From Candidatus Eiseniibacteriota bacterium (lineage in GTDB: Bacteria; Eisenbacteria; RBG-16-71-46): a DNA stretch of 10,268 bases. A program made the position numbers and the translations under genes. This document shows, piece by piece, positions 1-5,125 of this stretch (position 1 is its first letter; every line of letters begins with the position of its first letter). The notes beneath the pieces are model-generated. The model had not been told where the DNA came from. It saw only the letters and a program-made list of their open reading frames with translations, and ran no database searches. The stretch covers positions 1 through 10,268 of the forward strand of contig VBOS01000266.1 of NCBI GenBank assembly GCA_005893185.1. The letters run 5' to 3'.

Positions 1-232
1 CGGGAAGCAGCGGCGCGATCAGGCTGGCATCGCTCGAGTAAATGCCGTCGTTCTGAATGCCATAGTCCTCGGCCGACAGCTGGAACGTGTGCATGTTGGA
101 CTTGGTGCCGCCTTCCTTGGCCCGGTTCGTCATCGCGATGAAGTTGGGAATCGCGATCGCCGCCAGGATGCCGATGATCACGACCACGATCATCAGCTCG
201 ATCAAGGTGAAGCCCTTTTCTGCACGTGGCAT
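1..232 (-). CDS. Type IV pilin (third tandem copy, 3' end outside window)
   Basis: The frame opens at ATG 232 and stays open to the left edge, showing the first 77 residues. Leader MPRAEKG precedes 'FTLIELMIVVVIIGILAAIA', with Glu5 present, and then 'IPNFIAMTNRAKEGGTKSNM'. By eye it matches pilin 2 at 67 of 77 residues, and 74 bp of DNA in the membrane-helix region (131-204) are identical to 882-955. The Shine-Dalgarno GAGGAG lies about 9 nt before the ATG, within a leader shared with pilin 2. It has its own sigma-54 promoter. The missing C-terminus prevents judging whether the globular domain is complete. Confidence 0.88.
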   Translation of the reverse strand, partial: MPRAEKGFTLIELMIVVVIIGILAAIAIPNFIAMTNRAKEGGTKSNMHTFQLSAEDYGIQNDGIYSSDASLIAPLLP

Positions 233-302
233 GACTCTGGCTCCTCTTCGGAGGTTGGTGGGCCACCCCAAGGCCGGATGTTTTATGGCCGGGTCAAGTT
301 CA

Positions 303-318
303 CGCAACCGACATGCCC
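303..318 (-). promoter_or_regulatory. Sigma-54 (-24/-12) promoter for pilin 3
   Basis: The minus strand reads GGGCATGTCGGTTGCG, which matches TGGCACG-N4-TTGC except for the first T and one C, with exact spacing. The start site would be near 292, giving a leader of about 60 nt. It closely resembles the pilin 2 promoter. Confidence 0.75.
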
Positions 319-353
319 GCCCCGGTATGCCACGGGATCAGCCTGCGCCACGA

Positions 354-380
354 GCACTTGCGCCTGCGGGCGGCAAGTGC
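354..380. repeat. 8-bp inverted repeat upstream of the pilin 3 promoter
   Basis: Arms GCACTTGC and GCAAGTGC are perfect reverse complements around an 11-bp spacer. A further 3-bp pairing inside is possible with one bulged base. It lies about 60-90 bp upstream of the expected start site. It may be an activator site for PilR or a transcript hairpin; sequence alone does not decide. Confidence 0.5.
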
Positions 381-497
381 GCCAGCCCTCCGGGGCTGCG
401 TTACGCCCCGACCCCCACGCATGGCGCACGATTCGCCCGAGCCCCGGCGCGCTCGCGCTCGGCCCGGTCGCATCCCCTGATCGGGCGCCGGCTCCAA

Positions 498-529
498 ACA
501 CGACGAGGACGGGATCGCTCCCGTCCTCG
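498..529 (-). terminator. Intrinsic-type terminator after pilin 2
   Basis: A perfect 11-bp stem (CGAGGACGGGA at 504-514 against TCCCGTCCTCG at 519-529) is closed by a 4-nt loop that reads GCGA on the minus strand, a GNRA-type tetraloop. It is followed by TCGTGTTTGG, a short T-run. It begins 19 nt after the pilin 2 stop. Confidence 0.75.
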
Positions 530-548
530 CCTTGGAACCGAATCGAGA

Positions 549-983
549 CTACTGGCCGGCGGTCAGAACCAGCGTCAGAGCCGCAGCCTTGCCGTAGCCC
601 TTCACGTTGTACGTGAGGCCGCTCGATGAGTCCGCGTAGCTCACGATGCCCGAGGTCGCAGTGGGGGCCGCCGACGCGCTGGCGCGATCCTCCCACGAGG
701 CACCGCTACCCACGCCCTGTGAGAACGGGTTCTTGAAGCTCAGGCCCGCCGCCGGAAGCAGCGGAGCAATCTCGCTCGCCGCGTTGGCGTAGGTGCCGTC
801 GTTCTGGACGCCGTAATCCTCGGCCGACAGCTGGAACGTGTGCATGTTGGCCTTGGTGCTGCCTTCCTTCGCCCGGTTCTGCATCGCGATGAAGTTGGGA
901 ATCGCGATCGCCGCCAGGATGCCGATGATCACGACCACGATCATCAGCTCGATCAGCGTGAAGCCCTTCTCTGCCCTGTTCAT
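549..983 (-). CDS. Type IV pilin (second of three tandem copies)
   Basis: A 144-residue prepilin with leader MNRAEKG, cleavage before 'FTLIELMIVVVIIGILAAIA', Glu5 present, and then 'IPNFIAMQNRAKEGSTKANM' leading into the globular domain. The C-terminus 'YNVKGYGKAA' and 'LVLTAGQ' parallels pilin 1. No cysteine is present. It is closely related to both neighbours, so the three are duplicates; only expression or genetics would tell which one builds the fibre. The ATG at 983 has GAGGAGGAG about 9 nt upstream. It has its own sigma-54 promoter (1046-1061) and its own terminator, and so is probably a single-gene unit under PilR control. The stop is TAG. The role is structural subunit (major, minor or alternative pilin) held in the inner membrane before assembly. 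Confidence 0.9.
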   Translation of the reverse strand: MNRAEKGFTLIELMIVVVIIGILAAIAIPNFIAMQNRAKEGSTKANMHTFQLSAEDYGVQNDGTYANAASEIAPLLPAAGLSFKNPFSQGVGSGASWEDRASASAAPTATSGIVSYADSSSGLTYNVKGYGKAAALTLVLTAGQ

Positions 984-989
984 GGTCCT

Positions 990-1013
990 GACTCCTCCTC
1001 GGAGGTTGGTGGC
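990..1013 (-). promoter_or_regulatory. Ribosome-binding site of pilin 2 inside a small hairpin
   Basis: The minus-strand leader reads ACCAACCTCCGAGGAGGAG, followed by TCAGGACC and the ATG. CCTCC can pair with GGAGG, so the Shine-Dalgarno itself would be the 3' arm of a short stem. The same leader with a slightly different loop precedes pilin 3. Confidence 0.5.
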
Positions 1014-1045
1014 CATCGTTGCGACGGCCTCTGTCATGATCGTTG

Positions 1046-1061
1046 TGCAACCGATATGCCG
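1046..1061 (-). promoter_or_regulatory. Sigma-54 (-24/-12) promoter for pilin 2
   Basis: The minus strand reads CGGCATATCGGTTGCA. It has GGCA at -24 and TTGCA at -12 with exact GG-N10-GC spacing. The start site would be near 1035, giving a leader of about 52 nt. The core GGCAT-TCGGTTGC is shared with the promoter of pilin 3. Confidence 0.75.
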
Positions 1062-1151
1062 TTGGAGGGCACATGGAGATTCCGGTGTAGGACCGGCAGT
1101 TACGCTTGCTGCGTCCGGCTTAAGAGTCCCCGGGGCGCGCTTCGTGCGCTC

Positions 1152-1178
1152 GCAAAATGCAGCGTGCGGGCATTTCGC
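1152..1178. repeat. Imperfect inverted repeat upstream of the pilin 2 promoter
   Basis: Arms GCAAAATGC (1152-1160) and GCATTTCGC (1170-1178) match as reverse complements at 8 of 9 positions, with a 9-bp spacer. The repeat sits about 115-145 bp upstream of the expected transcription start, within the usual range for activators of sigma-54 promoters. A PilR enhancer role is inferred from position only. Confidence 0.4.
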
Positions 1179-1239
1179 ACTCCTCCGGCTCTTGGGAGAC
1201 GGCCGCGGAACCGCGCAGGCGGCGGCCGGGCGCCCGGAA

Positions 1240-1271
1240 AACGCGACGCGGGCCGGAGAGTCCGGCCCGCG
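1240..1271 (-). terminator. Intrinsic terminator after pilin 1
   Basis: A perfect 11-bp GC-rich stem (CGCGGGCCGGA at 1247-1257 against TCCGGCCCGCG at 1261-1271) has a 3-nt loop. On the minus strand it is followed by TCGCG and TTTT. It begins about 23 nt after the pilin 1 stop. This is a strong candidate for separating the pilin 1 and pilin 2 transcripts. Confidence 0.8.
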
Positions 1272-1294
1272 ATCCGAGGTCCTGCGTTTGGCGA

Positions 1295-1726
1295 CTACTG
1301 GCCCGAGCTGAGCACCAGGACCATCGCCCCTCCCCGTCCGTAGCCCTTGACGTTGTACACGGCGGTCAGCGAGTCGGAGTAGCTGGTGATCCCGGGCACC
1401 GCGCTGGGCGGGCCGGACATGCTGGGGCGATCCTCCCAGGCGCCGCCCGAGCCGGTGCTGTGGTCGAACGGGTTCGCGAAGACGAATCCCGTCGAGGGCA
1501 TCAGCGCCACGATCGAGCCCGCCACGTCGGCGTAGTGCCCGTCGTTCTGGACGCTGTAATCCTCGGCCGTGACCTGGAACATGTGCATGTTGGCCTTGGT
1601 GCTGCCTTCCTTGGCCCGGTCCCGCATCGCGATGAAGTTGGGAATCGCGATGGCCGCCAGGATGCCGATGATCACGACCACGATCATCAGCTCGACCAGC
1701 GTGAAACCCTTCTGCGTCTTCACCAT
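1295..1726 (-). CDS. pilA: Type IV pilin (major pilin candidate, first of three)
   Basis: A 143-residue prepilin. The class III leader MVKTQKG is followed by 'FTLVELMIVVVIIGILAAIA', so the prepilin peptidase would cut between G7 and F8 and methylate the new N-terminal Phe. Glu5 of the mature protein is present, as needed for fibre assembly. The hydrophobic helix passes into 'IPNFIAMRDRAKEGSTKANMHMFQ', then a globular domain ending 'YNVKGYGRGG' and 'LVLSSGQ'. There is no cysteine, so the disulfide-bonded D-region of Pseudomonas-type pilins is absent. ATG at 1726 is chosen because it gives the same 7-residue leader as the other two pilins, with GAGG just upstream. ATG at 1741 would add five residues. 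It lies directly after pilR, the place of pilA in Myxococcus and Geobacter. A minor pilin role cannot be excluded. The stop is TAG, and a terminator follows. Confidence 0.9.
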   Translation of the reverse strand: MVKTQKGFTLVELMIVVVIIGILAAIAIPNFIAMRDRAKEGSTKANMHMFQVTAEDYSVQNDGHYADVAGSIVALMPSTGFVFANPFDHSTGSGGAWEDRPSMSGPPSAVPGITSYSDSLTAVYNVKGYGRGGAMVLVLSSGQ

Positions 1727-1765
1727 CACCTCGTTTGCCATGCCTGGACTGCAGTACGCCGTGAC

Positions 1766-1786
1766 GGTGGACGCCTTCCGTCCACC
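1766..1786 (-). repeat. Hairpin in the leader of pilin 1
   Basis: The minus strand has GGTGGACG (1779-1786), loop GAAGG, CGTCCACC (1766-1773): eight base pairs with a 5-nt loop, ending 40 nt before the pilin start. It has no U-run and would lie inside the pilin leader transcript. The role is unknown. Confidence 0.5.
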
Positions 1787-1956
1787 TGAGATGACATGGA
1801 GCACGGGACATGCCGCGGCCCGGGCCACGACGCAGGCGACCGTTGAGCCCGGTCCGCGAAGACGAAGCCCCCGCATTCGGCTCGTGCCCGGGCCGTCGCG
1901 CTGAAGCGCGGCCGCACCGCCCGTCCATCCGTCCGTTGCATCCCGCGAACCCCCCG

Positions 1957-1995
1957 GCGATCTGCAACAACGCCCGACGGGAGCGTGCAGATCGC
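1957..1995. repeat. Perfect 10-bp inverted repeat just after the pilR stop
   Basis: Arms GCGATCTGCA (1957-1966) and TGCAGATCGC (1986-1995) are exact reverse complements separated by 19 bp. The arm nearest pilR includes the -12 GC of the proposed sigma-54 promoter. In the pilR transcript it would form a hairpin starting 5 nt after the stop, but no U-run follows, so it is not a classical terminator. It may be a 3'-end hairpin for pilR or an operator for the pilin promoter. Confidence 0.65.
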
Positions 1996-2008
1996 AATCC
2001 TCACGCCA
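1993..2008 (-). promoter_or_regulatory. Sigma-54 (-24/-12) promoter candidate for pilin 1
   Basis: The minus strand reads TGGCGTGAGGATTGCG. Against the consensus TGGCACG-N4-TTGC it keeps TGGC and TTGC exactly, with correct GG-N10-GC spacing. It overlaps the last codons and stop of pilR (2001-2003). Transcription would begin near 1982, giving a long leader of about 255 nt before the pilin start at 1726. The sequence match is good; the leader length and overlap with coding DNA lower confidence. Confidence 0.6.
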
Positions 2009-3416
2009 CACGCGACGTCGGCTCGTCCGCCTCCCCCTCGCCCATATCGTCGAACCGAGCGCCAGGCCTCTCCACCCCGTATGCGATGAGCTTGCGGTAG
2101 AGCGTCGAGGCATTGATGCCCAGGACGTCGCTCGCCTTCTTCTTCTGCCACCGCGTCGAGTTCAGCACCTTCAGGATGTACTCTTTCTCCAGCTCCTCGA
2201 GGGTGAGCGTCGGCGAGTCGATGATCAGGCTCCCTCGGTGACTGGTCCCAAGGCGCACCTTCTCGGGCAATGCGTCGGGGCCGATCACGCCGCTTTCGTC
2301 GAGGATGAGCGCGCGCTCCATCACGTTCTCCAGCTCGCGCACGTTGCCTGGCCAGTCGTACTTGAGCAGGATCTCCATCGCCTCCTTGCTCACGTTTTTC
2401 ATCCGCCCCTCGGGCGAGTGCCGCTTCAGGAAGTGATCCACGAGCAGCGGGATGTCGTCCCGGCGCTGGCGCAGCGGCGGGAGCTTGATCGGGATCACGT
2501 TGAGCCGGTAGTAGAGGTCGGCGCGGAACCGTCCCTCTGCGACATCGCGCTCCAGGTCGGAGTTGGTGGCGGCCACCAGGCGGCAGTCGATCTTGATCGA
2601 CTGCGTGCCGCCCACCGGGATGATCTCGCGCTCCTGCAGGGCGCGCAGCAGCTTCACCTGGGTGGCGAGCGGAGTCTCCCCCACCTCGTCCAGGAAGAAC
2701 GTGCCGCCCTCCGCCACCTGGAGCAACCCGGCCGAGTCCTTGACGGCCCCGGTGAAGGAGCCCTTCACGTGCCCGAAGAGGTTGCTCTCGAGCAGATCGC
2801 GGGGAATCGCGCCGCAGTTGATGCTGATGAACGGCCCGCCCGCGCGCCGGCTGCTGTAGTGGATCTGGCGCGCGATCAGCTCCTTGCCGGTCCCGCTCTC
2901 GCCTTGGATCATGATGGTGGCCTCGCTGTCGGCGACTTTCTCCACCATCTTGAAGACCCGCACCATCTCCTCGGAAGAGCCGATGATGGCCTTCTCGTCG
3001 TGGCCCTTCTTGAGCTCCCGCTTGAGGTACTGGTTCTCCACCCGCACGCGGCGCATCTCGAGCGCGTTGCGGACGATCAGCTTGATCTCGTCGTTCTTGG
3101 CGTTCTTGATGAGGTACTGGAACGCCCCCAGATTCACGGCGTCGATCGCCGATTGCTGTGAGGCATACGCGGTCATGATCACCACCGGCAGCGACGGATC
3201 GTGCTTCTTGATCCCGTGCAGCAGCTGGATGCCGTCCATGCCCGGCATCTTGATGTCGGTGATCACGATGTCGAAGTTCTCCGCCTTCACGCGTTCCAGC
3301 GCATCGCGTCCGTTGTTGACGGCGGTGACCTGGTAGCCTTCCTTGCGGAGCACGATGCTCAGGAACTGGGTCATGCTCTGCTCGTCGTCCACCACGAGAA
3401 TCTTTTCGCCGGGCAT
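2001..3416 (-). CDS. pilR: Sigma-54-dependent response regulator PilR
   Basis: A 471-residue NtrC-family activator. The receiver domain (1-120) has acidic pocket D10-D11, phospho-acceptor D54 in 'VITDIKMPGMDG', T82 and K104. The AAA+ domain has Walker A 'GESGTGKE' (172-179), the sigma-54 contact loop 'GSFTGA' (219-224, a Ser variant of GAFTGA), Walker B 'FFLDEVGE' (240-247) and R-finger region 'FRADLYYRL'. The C-terminus has a Fis-type helix-turn-helix ('KKKASDVLGINASTLYRKL'). The ATG at 3416 is preferred because a strong AGGTGAGG lies just upstream and the receiver starts immediately. An ATG at 3452, overlapping the pilS stop as TGATG, would add 12 residues and is the alternative. PilR would activate the sigma-54 promoters seen ahead of each pilin. 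K104 is followed by Asn-Ala-Lys rather than the usual Pro-Phe. The stop codon lies inside the proposed promoter of the first pilin. Confidence 0.93.
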   Translation of the reverse strand: MPGEKILVVDDEQSMTQFLSIVLRKEGYQVTAVNNGRDALERVKAENFDIVITDIKMPGMDGIQLLHGIKKHDPSLPVVIMTAYASQQSAIDAVNLGAFQYLIKNAKNDEIKLIVRNALEMRRVRVENQYLKRELKKGHDEKAIIGSSEEMVRVFKMVEKVADSEATIMIQGESGTGKELIARQIHYSSRRAGGPFISINCGAIPRDLLESNLFGHVKGSFTGAVKDSAGLLQVAEGGTFFLDEVGETPLATQVKLLRALQEREIIPVGGTQSIKIDCRLVAATNSDLERDVAEGRFRADLYYRLNVIPIKLPPLRQRRDDIPLLVDHFLKRHSPEGRMKNVSKEAMEILLKYDWPGNVRELENVMERALILDESGVIGPDALPEKVRLGTSHRGSLIIDSPTLTLEELEKEYILKVLNSTRWQKKKASDVLGINASTLYRKLIAYGVERPGARFDDMGEGEADEPTSRVA

Positions 3417-3451
3417 ATCCCTCACCTCTCTTCGTTCGATCAGTGGTTCCA

Positions 3452-5125
3452 TCAGGCCGCCTGCGCAACCGCAGCTGCGGCTTCGGGCAGATCCACTCGC
3501 GCGATCGTTCCGCGCCGCGACGGACAGTGCAGCGTCAGCTTTCCGCCGTGCCGTTCGACGATGCGGTGCGCGATGGGCAGCCCGAGCCCCGTGCCGCTCT
3601 CTTTGGTAGTGTAGAAGGGTTGGCCGACGCGCGGCAGATCCTCCGCGCGGATGCCGGAGCCCTCGTCTTCGAATTCCACGACGATGCGGCCCGTCCCGGC
3701 GCCGCGCCAGCGGACCGCGAGCTCGCCCCCTGACAGCATCGCTTCCATCGCGTTGGCCGCCAGGTTGAGCCAGACCTGCCGCATCTGCTCGCGGTCGACT
3801 TGCAGATGCGCGACCGCGTCCGCGGCTTCGAATCGCACGCGGATGCCGGCCGAGCAGCGCGGATCGAGCCCCAGCGTGTCGCAGGTCTCAGCCAGATAGG
3901 GATTGATCTCGACCGACTCGAGGGAGAGATCGCGCTCCCGCGCGTAGCTGAGAAGGTCGGTGACGAATCGGTTGAGGCGGCTGCTCTCCGTTGCGATCAG
4001 CTCCATGAGCACGCCGTTCTCGCCTTCGAGCTTGAGCTCGCGCTGCAGCACTTCGACCGAGCCGCTGATCGGCTTGAGCCCGTTCCGCAGCTCGTGGGCG
4101 ATGCCGGCGGCCAGCGCGCCGAGCTCGGCCAACGAGCGGTTGCGGCGCGCCCGCCGTTCCATTTCCCGGACCTCGGTCAGGTCCTGGAACACCGCCACGA
4201 CGCCGTGGAGCACGCCTTCGTGCATCAGGACGTTGGTCGAGAGCCCAACGGGCAGCGGCCGGCCGGAAGCCGTGCGCAGCAGCACCTCCGCGCGCGCCCG
4301 TGGCTCGCGGCGCGCTAGTGTGTCCAGGATGAGGGCGCGCAGCGGGCGCAGTCGCTCGGGCAGCGCCTGCGCCAGCGGCCTGCCCCGCGCCTCGAGGGTG
4401 TTCAGGCCGAGCACCTGTTCCGCGGCCGGATTCAAGTACGCCACGTTGCCCGATGCGCTCGATGTGAGGACGCCGGTCGCCAGGTGCCGCAGGATGACGT
4501 CGTTGTCCACCCGCACCCGGTCGAGCTCGCGGGAAGTGCGCTCGAGGTCCTCGCGCGTGCGCTGCACGCGCTCCCCCAGGATTCCGGCCAGCACGCCGAC
4601 CACCGCCAGGAACGCCAGCAGCAGGGCGGGCCGCGGCAGCGTGCCCTCCAGGGCGTTGCCCGCCGACGCCCCGAGCCACCGCCCGATCCACGGCAGCGCG
4701 AGGAACGCGCCGCACGCGCCGAGCGCCGCGTAGAGCCCACCCGCCATCCGGCCCACCAAACCACCCGCGATCACGACCAGCGCGAAGAACAGCACGAATT
4801 GGCTGGCGCGCCCGCCTGTGAGCGCGGACAGCCCGGAAACCACGAGGATATCGGAGCTGAGCTGCACGTACGTCTGGAACCGGATCGCACGCTGCAGCCG
4901 TGTCCCGAGCCAGAACACCGCCGAGAGCACCCCGACGGCGAGCAGCGACCACCACAGCACCCACCACGCCCCCTCGGTCGCGTCGGGGCGCAGCAGCACG
5001 CCGATCGGCAACGCCAGGGTCGCGACCAGCAGTCGCGCCCAGATCAGGGCACGCAGCCCCTCCCAGCGCGGGAGCACGCTCCGCCGTGGCTCCCGGGGGC
5101 GCGGGTTGTGGGCGGGCTCGGTCAC
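3452..5125 (-). CDS. pilS: Membrane sensor histidine kinase PilS
   Basis: A 557-residue kinase expected to phosphorylate PilR and so control pilin transcription. In Pseudomonas and Myxococcus, PilS senses pilin levels in the inner membrane. About six hydrophobic segments occupy residues 27-215 (for example 'AWWVLWWSLLAVGVLSAVFWL', split at its ends). A PAS-like domain follows (about 230-340, with 'NVAYLNPAAEQVLGL'), then the kinase. The H-box is 'GIAHELRNGLKPI' with the phospho-accepting His at 344. The ATP-binding domain has N-box 'NLAANAMEAM', G1 'DEGSGI', F-box 'PFYTTKESGTGLGLPIA' and G2 'GTGLGL'. The H-box reads HELRNG where HExRNP is typical. The GTG at 5125 overlaps the pilC stop (GTGA), preceded by a G-rich Shine-Dalgarno-like run. 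The length, the six membrane segments and the position before pilR support PilS over a generic NtrB-type kinase. Confidence 0.92.
   Translation of the reverse strand: MTEPAHNPRPREPRRSVLPRWEGLRALIWARLLVATLALPIGVLLRPDATEGAWWVLWWSLLAVGVLSAVFWLGTRLQRAIRFQTYVQLSSDILVVSGLSALTGGRASQFVLFFALVVIAGGLVGRMAGGLYAALGACGAFLALPWIGRWLGASAGNALEGTLPRPALLLAFLAVVGVLAGILGERVQRTREDLERTSRELDRVRVDNDVILRHLATGVLTSSASGNVAYLNPAAEQVLGLNTLEARGRPLAQALPERLRPLRALILDTLARREPRARAEVLLRTASGRPLPVGLSTNVLMHEGVLHGVVAVFQDLTEVREMERRARRNRSLAELGALAAGIAHELRNGLKPISGSVEVLQRELKLEGENGVLMELIATESSRLNRFVTDLLSYARERDLSLESVEINPYLAETCDTLGLDPRCSAGIRVRFEAADAVAHLQVDREQMRQVWLNLAANAMEAMLSGGELAVRWRGAGTGRIVVEFEDEGSGIRAEDLPRVGQPFYTTKESGTGLGLPIAHRIVERHGGKLTLHCPSRRGTIARVDLPEAAAAVAQAA

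Larger units (their letters stand above)
233..548. other. 316-bp intergenic region between pilins 2 and 3
   Basis: No gene is seen. It holds the pilin 2 terminator (498-529), an 8-bp inverted repeat (354-380), the sigma-54 promoter candidate of pilin 3 (303-318) and a leader with Shine-Dalgarno GAGGAG (about 242-247). Open frames across it are compositional shadows without recognisable protein features. Confidence 0.6.
984..1294. other. 311-bp intergenic region between pilins 1 and 2
   Basis: No gene is seen. In minus-strand order it holds the pilin 1 terminator (1240-1271), an imperfect inverted repeat (1152-1178), a CCCCGGGG palindrome (1128-1135), the sigma-54 promoter candidate (1046-1061) and the pilin 2 leader with its ribosome-binding-site hairpin (about 990-1011). 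Confidence 0.6.

Noticed and set aside
549..1726. Aromatic-rich conductive pilins of the Geobacter type
   Set aside because: F1 and F24 are shared, but Y27 and Y32 are replaced and the proteins are far longer than Geobacter PilA; nothing here supports conductivity.
1810..1835. Closer sigma-54 promoter for pilin 1 (TGGCCCG with GGCA downstream)
   Set aside because: The GG-to-GC spacing is 11, one base too long, and sigma-54 promoters do not tolerate this well.
1868..1892. GGGCACG motif resembling a -24 element in the pilin 1 leader
   Set aside because: The nearest GC lies at spacing 12 instead of 10 and lacks TTGC.
1726..3468. Long minus-strand open frame of 580 codons across pilR
   Set aside because: It is a GC-rich shadow frame with low-complexity Arg/Gly/Ala composition; PilR in the other frame has every expected motif.
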